This document shows, one piece after another, positions 43,601 to 54,617 of a stretch of DNA of 64,000 nt. The DNA is from Paraphysomonas bandaiensis (Eukaryota; Chrysophyceae). The notes below the pieces were generated by a model, which did no database searches, had not been told where the DNA came from, and saw only the letters and a list, made by a program, of their open reading frames with translations. The DNA lies in NCBI GenBank assembly GCA_965644295.1, contig CBFFRP010000268.1, positions 51,391 to 115,390 of the forward strand. Direction: 5' to 3'. The position numbers were made by a program, and so were the translations under genes. Each line of letters begins with the position of its first letter. Positions within the stretch are counted from its first letter, which is position 1.

Positions 43601-46600
43601 TTATGAGGTAGGAAATGGAGATAGTCAAGAGCTACTAGCATCAAAAGACCAGGAAATATTGAAATTGAAGGAGAAAGTCGTGAATCTAGTGGAAGGAAAG
43701 AAAAGCCTTGCTGAGGAGGTAGATGTACTGAATCGCAAGCTCATGCTTCTAGAGGAGGACCTACGGACACCAATGCCACACGAGAAGGTGAGCAGCGCCA
43801 AAGTTTCTGAATTGGAAGCTCGAAATGCTAACCTGAAAACCCAAATTTGGGAGTTGGAGTCCAATATTTCGACAATGCGGTCAGCGATGACTTCAGAGTA
43901 CGATGAGCTGAGAGAGTCTGTGGAGCTGCTTGTGTCGCTCTCGGAAATAGAAACCAATGACTACTTTTCTGGTCCGCATGATAGAGGTGGGGATACTTTG
44001 CCCCGAAAGCTCTCCGGGATGTTGCAATACTGTGTAGATGCGCTGGCATACGCTTCTGGGCATTGTAGTGATATGTCAGAAGGAGTAGGTGTGAGTTTTA
44101 AGGGTGATGAGAGTAAGGGTCTCCAGCGACTTATGGAAGCTGTCGGACAGCTTTGTGAGCAAGTACGCGAATACGAAGCTGAAATTAACGAAGAGCAGAG
44201 CTTCAGATCGAAACTGGAAGCTGTGGAGTCCGAAGTGGAAGCTTTACAGGACCTTAATGATGCTGCTCAGCAGCGAATCGAGGAGCTTGAGGCGGAGAAG
44301 ATTCGCACTACTGATGTTCCGAAAATATCGATGTCAGATGATATACTTCGCCTCCAGGAACTCTTAGAACAACGAGATGAAAAAATCATGCAGCTCGAAA
44401 GTGCCTTGGAGTCCGCCACAAGTGGGGATGCTGACCATGTAGCTGCACTAGAGCAGGAGGTAAAATTACTTCTTGAAAAGCTTTCTGTGGAGTCGGAGCG
44501 AAATGAATCGTTGCATTCCGAAACGTTATCTCTGAATAACACTATTGATTCCCTGAACGCAGATCTCAAGAAAGCATTGGATGAATTACACATGAGGCCT
44601 GCCCCCTCGAGCCCTTCGTTAGAAGAGTTTACATCGTTGCAGGCGGATTTGAACGCTGCAGTCGACGCAAATGGAGTTCTATCATCTGAGATTGAAGCAT
44701 ACCGTGAGAAGATTCGTCGTGTAGATGAAGAGTTGGCTGATGCTGTGAGACAACTGGAGGAGAAATCTCATGCTTGTAAAGTATTGGAGGAAGCAGTCGA
44801 ATCTTTTCGAGATGCCGAAGAGCAAAAAAATCAGAGTAATTCTGGAGCATCGAGCACTGTTGCTGCTGAGAACGCCGTGCTCGCTGAACAGATTAGAGAG
44901 CTAGAAGCTACATTGTTGTCGAAGTCACAGACTATAGAGAAGTTAGGTGCCGAACTTGATGTCAAATCTGAAGAATATATCGATATTTCTAAAACGCTGG
45001 ATAGCTACAAGGAATCGATTGCTAATTGTAAAGCCGACACTGCGAGCCTTGAGGACAAGGTACATGAACTAACTGCAGAAATGATAATTCTAGCAGAGAA
45101 TAAAAAGGGTTTGGAAGATCAGCTACGAATGAAAACGGATGAGAATTCAACTTTGAAGGATACCGTTCAATCCCTCGCAGATCAGATTGACATACTGAAA
45201 TCTGATCAACTAAGCCTGAATGATGAAATAAGAAGACTGCAGGATCTGATAAAGTCGAAAGATGAAGATATTGATGCGTTAAAGTCTCAAGAAAAACTAA
45301 CGGAACAAATTCAAAGTTCAGCGGCACTCGTCGAGCGCGAATTGACCAACTTGAAGGAAGAGTTGTCTGCAGCTTACAGTAATAACGAGTCGCTGACGAT
45401 GGAACTTCAGTCTTGCAAAGAGAAGTCCTCTTCTCTGGATGCTGAGATCATAGAAATTTCTCGACTTTTAAATGAAAAAACGCAAGCACATGATATCTTG
45501 CTGAAAGAGTGTGAAGAATATCGCGAGGAAATAATAAGCTCTATCGCACTGAAGGAGTCTATTAGTCGTCTCGAGACTGACAAGGTTCAACTTATGGCCG
45601 AGATCGAGGAAATGAAGGTTGTGGCACAGAAAGGGGAGAATGATAGGGAGAAAGTACGGAAAGAAGTTATGTCCGCATTGGAAGCGGAATATGCTGACCG
45701 CCTGACCTCTGCAGATGAAGCAGCTTATTTGACGCGAGAACAGCTAAGGAAGGCAGAGCTTGAGCTGGAGAGCATTAAGGAGTCCAATACTTCGTTACAG
45801 GATCAACTGAATGACGCGAGAGAATTGGCAGAAGGATATGAATCGGCCTTACAGGCAAGAGACGAAGATATGGAAGCGTTGAAGAAATCACTTGAAGCGA
45901 AAGCAATTGAGCACAATCGACTCTTAGAAAGTTTTTTGTCGCAAAAAGAGAAATTAGCCGCTGCAACATCTGGAGAGACATTCTCTACAGCAGATAAGAT
46001 TCGATTGGAATCAGAGAAGTCTGACTTGATGGAGAAAGTTGCGACTCTGAAAGAGCAGCTCAGTCGATGCGAACTACAGTGCCAAGAACTCATTGAAGAT
46101 GTGAACATCAAGAATGGTAAGATATCCGGGTATGATTTAGTTATCCGAAATCTAGAAGGCGAAATCAACGGGCTGGTAGAGAGTAAAGAGTCCACGGAAG
46201 ACTCGTACAAAGCAAGTCTGCAAGATTTGGAAGAGAAACTTGCTGATACAAGTGCAGCCTACGCTAAGCTGCAAGGTGATAATGCGAATATGCAAGCTTC
46301 CATGCAGGAAGCACTACAAGGATACAAAGTGGAATTGGAAGACTGTAAAAGCGCACTAAAATCTTTGGAACAAAAGGAAGCAAGCCTATTAAGGTGTGTT
46401 GTTTGCGATATGTGTATAGCGTGTATAAATACATGACAGGCAAGTAGAGAGCTTTTCCAAATTTTCTCAGGATATCCGTCACTACTTTCACGAAGTTGCT
46501 GGAAGTCTTCCAGATAACGTATGCTGTAATCTACAGCAAACGGTTCAGGAGTCCAATACTGTGGAATCAATATTGCGTTACGTGAAGGATGTATCGAGAG

Positions 46601-47197
46601 AGGTAATAGAATACTATGCAGACAAAATTCAGCAACAAAAAGTATCCTTGGAAGTAAAGGAGAATAGCATTCGTGAGTGTGATAAGAAGATTCATGAGCT
46701 AGAGCAAACACTAGAGGTATGTAGAGGAGTACACATATTAGTTAATTAATTCACCAGCTTTTGCTCAGAAGAGTAAAAAGTCAGATTCTGTAACCACTGT
46801 CTCTAAGTTGACTCCTTCAAAAAATACACCAGCTGGTGGCGGACCAGTGTCAGATGTAGTCCGGATTGCTTCCCCTGCTGCCTTAAAGGATACTGCGAGG
46901 TTACATACGGAGCTCAGAAAAGAGGTACGCTACAGTGGTTGTATTTTTGTTTTGACTACTTTTAACACGAGTCGACAGAGGCAGCGCCTGCATGCGTTGC
47001 AAGAGCAGCATAACGACCTTTTGGGTCTTCTCGCACAGCAGGAAGTTGAATTGAGAGTGTTTCGATCCAAACTTTGGAGTGTGGGTGGCTCGTGCGCTTG
47101 TGATGATGCTGAAGATGAGGCTCGCCGGGTGGCTATGGAGAGATATGGATCGTACATATCGTTTCGAAATCCCGGCTCGTCTGGAGATACCATATAA
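40700..47197 (+). CDS. USO1: General vesicular transport factor p115/USO1-like tether, unusually long
   Basis: Seven exons: 40700-40783, 40840-41286, 41341-42651, 42708-46393, 46440-46716, 46769-46924, 46979-47197; 2059 aa. p115/Uso1p tethers ER-derived vesicles to the cis-Golgi. Residues 1-~700 form the armadillo-type globular head (INALKQLQKLSKENCQDVG, VAFNEGFETLFGIMESEGG, GAVVQDCLQICTNVLDN, MLDDPTNFFIVDLATRSSEG). Residues ~760-1940 are an almost unbroken coiled coil, more like yeast Uso1p (1790 aa) than animal p115 (about 960 aa). The C-terminus has a further helical segment and a short acidic patch (DDAEDEARR). Exon 4 alone encodes over 1200 residues. The 54-nt last intron is in frame and could be retained. 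Confidence 0.88.
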
Positions 47198-49291
47198 TGT
47201 GTGTGATATAATAGTTTGTTAGTCGTTTAGTCATGTGTAGGGTTACGTAAGTAAGCAGCAGAATAAATTCATGAAAATTCTGTCTAGTCGTTGTGAAATC
47301 CCAATTTTATTGTGGCGTACTTTAGTATGAGTGATTCTTAGGTCGATGTCTAATGAAGTATGAGATATTAAGTATAAATTGTCCAACTACATTGTATTCA
47401 AATAATAGCAATTATGCAGTGTAAGGTTTTCGAATAATACTCATTGGTGAAGACTAAATGCTGTTTTATTCGATATAATGATATGATATCTACTGAATAT
47501 ATTTAATACAGTGACTATTGTCTAAAGTTGGTGGTTTATTGTTTATTGTTTATTGTGACTGGTTAAACGAGGAATTAGTAATTACAGCAAGTTGCAATGA
47601 ATGATGAAAAACGGTAGTGCTAATCTTTGCTGATACGGATGAATATTATTTCTTACAGATTGGGTTCTATTAAATAAAATCATGTAAGTTATATAGTTAT
47701 ATTTAACCACGCGTTACAAAAAGGCTATATCGTCCAGCGTTCAAAATTTTGAAACAAGTGCTAAACGCACGAGTTTGGACATTTGGACAAGGGGCGATAC
47801 TTCTTATCGATAGATCAATTGTATGTTGATATCCTAATATATCTAGAAGAAATAGGTGTTCCCGACGATTAGCATCAAGAAAACAATGAAACATCAAATA
47901 TTGTTTGTATCTACAGAGATGTGATTAACTCAAAAACTATAATTCCCTAAATTTCAATAATAGCTGTAACAAATGTATCTTTCCCGCAGAAGGAATAGCC
48001 ACTGCGAGGTATTGAATTCGTACAAGGCTTCTCGTTATCCTGGTTGGTATAGTCATCACATTGATGAACACTATCAAGTATTGAATATCTTATTATTAGC
48101 AATATAGGCGTTAAAGAGTCAGTGCTTGGCTCTGATATCCTACTATTCAACGCTACGAAAGCTGCTTGTGCATCCTACCAAGCACCAAGGTGCAACTACT
48201 TTCGCTCTATCACTCAAAGCAAATTCAGCGAGAAAGCATAATGTTGATATATACCTGACATCTGTCTCTTTAAGGTGAATAGCCCGGATGCTTGACTTCA
48301 GTAGGGAGCCCACTACCCCGGATGCCCTTAAAGTGAGCCCATTTCCGAATGCCTGTTTATTCGATAAGGCCCAAAGACGTCTACACAAGCATTTGGCTAT
48401 GAGAGGGCAGAAAATTATCTGCGGTTTATGTGTGCATATGCGCGGCTCAGGGTATTTTCCCGGAGAAAAATCTTCGGTACTTAAAAACAGACACAAGGCC
48501 GACTTTGTTGAGGGTGAATACTGTTTGCATGATAATCACGACGTTCCAAACCCCGAAAGAACTGGGTGTCACTTCTCCAATCGCCTTCTGCATTAGATGT
48601 GATACTCTCTAGCAGTATTATTCTTGCCGTATAGTTTCGAAGTCTTCTGGTTATTTATATAGAAAAACTTGCACTGACATCATTATGATCTTCTATATTA
48701 AACGAAGGATTGACTTATCATTTTGTAATTGTGCTTTCCCCAAAACCGCTTAATGTAATGTAATGACGAATGACTGTCTATATTATAATTAAGACAAGAG
48801 AGAGCGTCAATATTTCCTATATGCTAATATGAGCGTTCTGTTGAACCCAAAAAAGCTTTTCTAGACGAAATCGGTATAATTGTTAACAATAAATGCTGTA
48901 TGCTTTTTAACAGTGGTAAGCACTATTCTGTATCCGTTGGTATTCTACAACAGCTACCAGATATCAATATATATTATTAACTTCCAGAAAAATAAATCGT
49001 TTTAGCTTTATTGCAAAGTATTTTATATCTACTCCATTGGTTGCTACACATCATTGATAGATAATAGATAGTCGTTATATTTTCCTCATCTACTAGTTAA
49101 AAATTACTCGTCATAATTTCTGAAAACTTGTGAGCTATCTTTCATGTACTATGCATCTGTACACTACAATTAATTCAATTTAGATATAAGGCAGTAAATA
49201 AGTTTACTCCTAGTGTATTGTGGTTTCAGCTATCAGCTGTGCAAACAAACACCAGTCAAAAGACAGCAACATATAGCAAACAGCGATACCT
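47198..49291. other. Convergent spacer, 2.1 kb, with repeat R1
   Basis: AT-rich spacer between the ends of USO1 and the mitochondrial protein gene. Contains R1 (48078-48395). Short open frames at 48288-48596 run through and past R1 and show no known domain. No intact gene. Confidence 0.5.
48078..48395. repeat. Dispersed repeat R1, copy b
   Basis: In inverse orientation to copy a at 6905-7434. The left part, TTATTATTAGCAATATAGGC ... CTCTGATATCCTACTATTCA, matches the copy at 63840-63990. The right part matches copy a, ending TCGATAAGGCCCAAAGACGT followed by CTACACAAGC. Confidence 0.65.
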
Positions 49292-50035
49292 CTAATGCAC
49301 CTGTTCTTTGGGTGGAAGTCCGTTCATCTTTCTTTCATGAGGAGATAATCCTGCTTCTCCCATGTCCCCGAATCCTAATGCTTTCACCGGAAGAAAGACT
49401 AGACTCACAGCAAAAGCGTTTCGTAAGAGTGCGATCGGCCCTGCCGCAAAAGACCCAAACATGTCCACCATCATCTGAACATGCCACTGTAATCCCATAC
49501 CAATTGTAAGTGGCTTCAGATGAGACGTAACTTGTTCCACCCGCTTGCCATTATGTGCGGGGTTAAATGCGGCATCCACAGCAATATATGAACCAACAGC
49601 TAACCAAGTGTAACAATAGAGGTTAAGTAAAAAAGGTGCTGGAGTAGCTGCAAATGAAACGAGACCAAAGTACTTCACAAATACACTCGTAACAACAATA
49701 TCATAGAAAGCAAGTGATGCCGGAATCATAAACAAATGAGGCAGTCGAGTGCCCCAAAACGGCGAATCAACTTCTCTATTGTCCCAATAGAGTTTATTCA
49801 GTATTCCATAATCAATTTTTGCAGTTGGATGAATTAATGCATTTGATATAAAGTTCGCTCCTAATAACACAATGTATAATTCCGTTACTTTTCTTATAAA
49901 GGACATCTGACGAGGAGCATCTACTCCAGGCACTCCTTTAGGTGGAGAGGTGGTGCATAGCCGTTTGCTTGCACGAGATGGTAGCCATGAGGTTCGTATG
50001 GGAGCTACAAGTCGTGATCGCAATGTAGAAAGCAT
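49292..50035 (-). CDS. Unrecognised multi-pass membrane protein, probably mitochondrial
   Basis: Single exon, 247 aa, ATG 50035. The N-terminus (MLSTLRSRLVAPIRTSWLPS, then RASKRLCTT) is rich in Arg/Ser and free of acids, a good mitochondrial presequence. Four or so hydrophobic helices follow: about 60-75 (TELYIVLLGANFISNAL), 103-125 (FMIPASLAFYDIVVTSVF), 130-155 (VSFAATPAPFLLNLYCYTWL) and 200-222 (FGSFAAGPIALLRNAFAVSL). Between helices 3 and 4 is a loop with HLKPLTIGMGLQWHVQMMVD. I do not know the family. It faces the tag gene across a 440-bp divergent spacer. Confidence 0.7.
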   Translation of the reverse strand: MLSTLRSRLVAPIRTSWLPSRASKRLCTTSPPKGVPGVDAPRQMSFIRKVTELYIVLLGANFISNALIHPTAKIDYGILNKLYWDNREVDSPFWGTRLPHLFMIPASLAFYDIVVTSVFVKYFGLVSFAATPAPFLLNLYCYTWLAVGSYIAVDAAFNPAHNGKRVEQVTSHLKPLTIGMGLQWHVQMMVDMFGSFAAGPIALLRNAFAVSLVFLPVKALGFGDMGEAGLSPHERKMNGLPPKEQVH

Positions 50036-50477
50036 GAGTGATTGGTGTTGTGGAGTATGGGCAGTTGATTGTGGCTATTGCACACTGTGCGTGATATCTA
50101 ACTTGCATCGTATCTCCAGATGTGCATGTATGTACTCTGTGGTTGTAATATACATACATAGGTACGAATGGGAATCTTTATGGGCATATATACGATAGAA
50201 AGATACGCACAAACACATGCATGTAGTGCACATGTACAGAGGTACAAATTACAAGTATATAGGTACGTCAAGATTAATCTCTCAATACGATATAGCCACA
50301 CCAGCATATACAGCAGTACACCAGTACATACATACATACATATACATATACTGCTCTATAGTGTATACCGTATAGCTATATCCAACATACGCAGTAGCAC
50401 TGCAATACTTCCTCCACAGGCATTAGCTAGCTACTGCCTATATATGTATGTATATCGCTCCTCAATCATGACTAATC
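50036..50477. promoter_or_regulatory. Divergent promoter spacer with TACA microsatellite and motif cluster
   Basis: 442 bp. 50290-50400 carries GCATATACAGCAGTACACCA, a short (CATA)n run, and TACTGCTCTATAGTGTATAC. Same motif class as other 5' spacers. Confidence 0.35.
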
Positions 50478-51245
50478 ATGTACAGATACTCTACACTGAC
50501 TAAACTTGGATTCACATACCATAAATTAGTAGTGTCTAGAACCATGACAACTGTTCCTAGAAGAAATAACAAGCGCAAATCTATTAAATTAACAGCAGAG
50601 GAGAGCTCTGAACCTAACAAGAAACCTACACAGCAATCACCATATCGCTGTGGTTGGGTTGGTTCCGATCCATTGATGATCAAGTATCATGATGAAGAAT
50701 GGGGTGTCCCTAGCTACGATGGTATCCATAGCTTTCACTTTAAACTTTTGGTTAATAGTAATGCAGATCGATATTTATTTGAAATGCTTATCCTAGAAGG
50801 CGCACAAGCTGGACTCAGCTGGAAGACAATCTTAAACAAACGTGAGAATTATCGTGAGGCATTTGACAATTTCGATATTGACGTCATAGCTCATTACGAT
50901 GCAAAAAAGGTTGAAGAATTGTTGAGCAACCCAGGTATAGTAAGAAATAAGCTCAAAGTGAACGCTACTATCAAGAATGCACAAGCAGCACAAGAGATCA
51001 TAAAAGAATTTGGAAGCTTGTCTAATTACTTTTGGGGTTTTGTAAATAATACTCCGATAGATAACAATGGGATCACACACCACTCACAGATTCCTATAAC
51101 AACTCCCGTCAGTGATACACTAAGCAAAGATTTGAAGAAGCGAGGCTTTAAGTTCACTGGCAGTACAATTATATATGCCTTTATGCAAGCTGTTGGTATG
51201 ACTAATGATCACGAAGTGGAATGCATTCAGCGATCCGCAAAATAG
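50478..51245 (+). CDS. tag: DNA-3-methyladenine glycosylase I (Tag family)
   Basis: Single exon, 255 aa. Removes 3-methyladenine from alkylated DNA to start base-excision repair. Core signatures: RCGWVGSDPLMIKYHDEEWG, LILEGAQAGLSWKTIL (catalytic Glu), REAFDNFDID, NPGIVRNKLKVNATIKNAQA, FWGFVNN, LSKDLKKRGFKFTGSTIIYA, MQAVGMTNDHEVECI. The zinc-binding set (Cys near the start, His in YHDEEWG, His and Cys in HEVEC) is complete. The first ~60 residues are an extra basic extension with a lysine/arginine run (PRRNNKRKS) that may target nucleus or mitochondrion; a second ATG at 50544 could be the start. An unusual ~12-residue insert (GIHSFHFKLLVN) lies after VPSYD. The gene family is bacterial in origin and patchy in eukaryotes. 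Confidence 0.9.
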   Translation: MYRYSTLTKLGFTYHKLVVSRTMTTVPRRNNKRKSIKLTAEESSEPNKKPTQQSPYRCGWVGSDPLMIKYHDEEWGVPSYDGIHSFHFKLLVNSNADRYLFEMLILEGAQAGLSWKTILNKRENYREAFDNFDIDVIAHYDAKKVEELLSNPGIVRNKLKVNATIKNAQAAQEIIKEFGSLSNYFWGFVNNTPIDNNGITHHSQIPITTPVSDTLSKDLKKRGFKFTGSTIIYAFMQAVGMTNDHEVECIQRSAK

Positions 51246-52018
51246 ATGCAGTTCGAGTTAGTGTACTGCTTATAAGTCTATTCATTCCACATTGTGCTCA
51301 ATTTCGGTAGAATACTAAAGCAAATAGAATTTGTCGTCTATTTATAAGGATTGTCATTTACTAATATGATGTAATTTTTCTATTTAATATGTATAATAAT
51401 ATTTAATTCTAAGGTGTTACACTTATGAACTTATGAAGTTGTAGTTCAACGTATAGCAGGGCGCCGCTATTCAGCTACTTACTAGTATATAGTACAAACT
51501 ATGGTACCAGCATATATACCACCTCTCACAATTAATAGAGAATATATACACTGTTTATTCTATCATAAAAAGTTTGACATTTTATGGGAAGTGTTAACTT
51601 AACAACTGAAGGTAAATTTTAAACTGACGTGTTATCTCATATCATTCAACAATTTCACGTTAATGTGATAATGCTTACTTTTCGTAATCACTGCAGGCTA
51701 TGGTTTGCTTACGTGTTCATGTTGACAGTAACAACTATATTTATGTTGCTGTGTTTGAACGCAACTATATGTATGATCGGTTGGTACTATACACATACTT
51801 TCAAAAGCCATGTTATCTGATACGTATAACTACGAAGTATAATGTCTGATATATGTGAATGACTCGGTGTCATACAGTGTTAATTTATCCTACAATTTAT
51901 AGAAAAAATGAAATTAAGATAATCTTTAAATATATATTGATTATGCTATTATCGCAATCATCATCATAGCACGGTAAAGGACTGCTACAGTTTCAATGCT
52001 GCATCATTCCAACAGTTC
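51246..52018. other. Convergent spacer, nothing recognised
   Basis: 773 bp, strongly AT-rich, between the ends of tag and the small HSP gene. The stretch 51629-51820 is open on the plus strand and hydrophobic, but has no start context or relatives that I can name. Confidence 0.45.
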
Positions 52019-52462
52019 TTATTTCTTATTAACAGTAATTGGAATTTTTGTAGCAGGAGGTGTTGGCTCCAGCTTTGGGAAAGTTACGGTTAGTACCCCA
52101 TTCTCAAATGTGGCTGAGGAATTGTTCTTATCCGCCGTTGGAGGAAGTCGGATAACTCTTGTCACACTGCCATACGTTCTCTCCACTCTGTGAGATGTGC
52201 TATTCTCGACATCGTAATTTCTTTCCCTGTGTCCTTTGATAATCATGCTGTTCCCCTCAATGCTAATATCCAGGTCATTTTCCTGGACACCGGGCAGATC
52301 TGCATGCACATGAAAGTCATTCTCGCTCTCAATGAGGTCAACGCGCAAGATAGGAGCAAGAGACTTGTTTCCTTCATCATGGTCCTTAAACAGAACCAAA
52401 TCTCTCTCAGGAGACCAAGGAAGAGGATGGAAAAAGTCGTGATAAAAGTGTTGAAGAGACAT
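52019..52462 (-). CDS. Small heat-shock protein (Hsp20/alpha-crystallin family)
   Basis: Single exon, 147 aa. ATP-independent chaperone that holds unfolding proteins. A short N-terminal arm with Phe/Trp/Pro (FYHDFFHPLPWSP) precedes the alpha-crystallin domain (about 38-130): LRVDLIESENDFHVHADLPG, DISIEGNSMIIKGHRE, RTYGSVTRVIRLPPTADKNN, and the strand FENGVLTVTFPKLEP, followed by the C-terminal I-x-I anchor (KIPITV). Length and motifs fit a cytosolic class protein; there is no targeting peptide. Confidence 0.93.
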   Translation of the reverse strand: MSLQHFYHDFFHPLPWSPERDLVLFKDHDEGNKSLAPILRVDLIESENDFHVHADLPGVQENDLDISIEGNSMIIKGHRERNYDVENSTSHRVERTYGSVTRVIRLPPTADKNNSSATFENGVLTVTFPKLEPTPPATKIPITVNKK

Positions 52463-53006
52463 GTCTGTATTAATGTAGTTTAGTTATTAGTAGTTTCTAA
52501 TTTATTGTAGTAACAATATTTATGACAGCACTGGAGATGCAAATAACTAAACATCAATAACTTGAAGATATAATTCAACTCTATCTTCAATATTCGAGAT
52601 GTATATCACTGTACATAACATTCCATTACACATCAAGATTGAAATGGGACACTTCAAGATATGTGTTACTTCAACAAGCAAGATCAACATGCATACACAC
52701 CCCTCTGCATCAACAGCCACCACATCGAGAGTATACTGCCGTATACAGTGAACTGTATTTCACACCCAATTATACAAACATTTGAGAAGAAGTATACGCA
52801 GGTATACGGTACTGTATTTGATGCATATGTATGAACTGTTGTGTCATATGTTGGTAGACTGTTCCATATGATCTCTGCACCACATGTGAGGTGGACGGTA
52901 TGTGGACATGTAGATACAGTAAGAAAGAATTCTGGAAGCGTTAAGAAACCATTCCGTCAACATCTTGCAATGAAGGTGAGTTGCAATAAGAAATTGTGTG
53001 TGTGCT
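52463..53006. promoter_or_regulatory. Divergent promoter spacer (Hsp20 / TauE-SafE)
   Basis: 544 bp. 52728-52835 contains GAGTATACTGCCGTATACAG and AGTATACGCAGGTATACGGT followed by ACTGTATT, palindromic members of the 5' spacer motif class. I found no convincing heat-shock element. Confidence 0.35.
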
Positions 53007-54169
53007 ATGATGAACATATTGCTAGTAGGTATCCTCTGCATACTGTCCGCAACTACCAGTCTCATCTACGGGTTAACATCAGTGGGAAATGGTCTGCTGT
53101 TTCAAATTGCATGGCAGTTGTTTGGAAGTATAAACGGCAGCTTGTGTGACGGTAGCACAAGCACTGCTGCATTTTATTTAACTCTAGGGTCTCCAATATA
53201 TTACCCTCTACAGTGTTGGAACCTGCGACAACATGTTGATTGGAAATTAGCCACACATATATCCGTTCCTCAGATATTTGGATTGGTATGCGGCGCACTA
53301 GTTCTTAATGTCTGGTCTTCTGTATGGTTAGCAAGGTGTCTTGGATATGTTATTCTTTTCGCTGTGTTGCAGAAGCTATACAACGATACATATTGCAACC
53401 GAAATAACGTCCAGACTGTGACTAAGTATGAATTCAGTGATTGGAAGTCATACATGATTGTCTGGATTGCTGGAATTATATCTGGGTTTCTTGGAGGTAA
53501 AAAGGCAATATCAATGTATTAGTATCATTTTCTCATATTGTCGTATTCATAGGCCTCTATTGCACTGGGGGACCTCCACTTATTCTGTTTGTGGCGTATG
53601 CGAACATTGAAAAGAACGTTGCCCGGAGCACTCTAGCTTGTAGTTTCTTAGTTCTCTCAGCTGGCAGATTTATCTTTGTTTTGCTTACTCCTTTGGACGC
53701 AAGTATGGATCTCACTTTTACGGAGCTAGTGTTTCTCAGCTGCATGCTGAGCGTTAGCTCTGTCGGCGGTGTAATTGTTGGAAGCTCTCTCTCAAAGTAC
53801 ATAAACCAACGTGTGTTCGATTTAGTAATATTTTTGATTCTTTCATGGGGCGCTTCTCTTCTAGCAACCTACAACTACAGTGCTATGACTAAATACACTA
53901 CACTGGGAGTTGTTATGGCTTTTCTTGGGGTGTTGAAGATCTCAGCTTCTTATTTTGCACGGCTGTCTGATAAGCGTGTACAATTAGATTTTGTCCCAAA
54001 TGTGGACCTAAAAATGAACGAAATTAATTTCATATCAGAAGTATTTTCACCACTTGGGAGTGGTGCTACAGATGTGGAGCAGGCCACAGAAGTGCCGTAT
54101 ATAGTTTCCGTTAATCCAAGTCATCGCGATAACAATGGACCCATTGTTGGTCCTGAATTTCAAGCCTAA
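53007..54169 (+). CDS. TauE/SafE-family anion exporter
   Basis: Two exons: 53007-53496 and 53553-54169; 368 aa. I start at ATG 53007 (a second ATG follows immediately); its N-terminus (MMNILLVGILCILSATTSLI) is the first membrane helix or a signal. The two inverted halves show the family's Gly-rich signatures: GLTSVGNGLLFQIAWQLFG in the first and GLYCTGGPPLILFVAYANI at the start of the second; the latter is built across the intron. About eight membrane helices, then a ~60-residue cytoplasmic tail. Members export sulfite, sulfoacetate or related anions in bacteria and occur in plants and protists; the substrate here is unknown. Confidence 0.8.
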
Positions 54170-54617
54170 GTCTTCCACTGGAAGTGAAGGGGTACTAGAA
54201 TAGTATAAAAGTGGCCGTAAAATAGATTCTGCATAGTTTGTGCAGTATGAATGAATGTTCTACAATTATATTACGATACATTTCTAATGTGAACTTATAG
54301 AGATCAAACTAAACTACTTTTGGAGGTGTTTGCATAATGAATAGCCCTTCATGATGTGAACAGGATTAATATTAATAACGATAATTTATCTTATACCCTT
54401 TTATCTAAACTTTAGGTCACACAATATGTGATTTACTGTAGATATAGAGATGATGGCAGAGACAGATATTGGAAAGCCTATTACTATATATGATATATAG
54501 TCCAGGAACTCACTCCCGCTTCACGAATTCAGTTAGTCAGCATTATTATCCAGAAATAGAGATTAAATAAAAGTTCTGATAGCTATATGGCAGTTGCTTG
54601 AAAATAACATAAATAGA
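54170..54617. other. Convergent spacer, nothing recognised
   Basis: 448 bp of AT-rich sequence between the ends of the TauE/SafE and GT92 genes. No repeat or gene seen. Confidence 0.5.

Noticed and set aside
48288-48596. A possible 102-aa protein on the plus strand
   Set aside because: The first third lies in repeat R1 and the rest has no recognisable domain, start context or splice partner.
49213-49509. A plus-strand open frame of about 100 codons
   Set aside because: Overlaps the 3' end of the minus-strand membrane-protein gene, has no domain, and its composition looks antisense.
52463-53006. Heat-shock elements upstream of the small HSP gene
   Set aside because: Only scattered GAA and TTC trinucleotides were seen, with irregular spacing, no nGAAnnTTCnnGAAn array.
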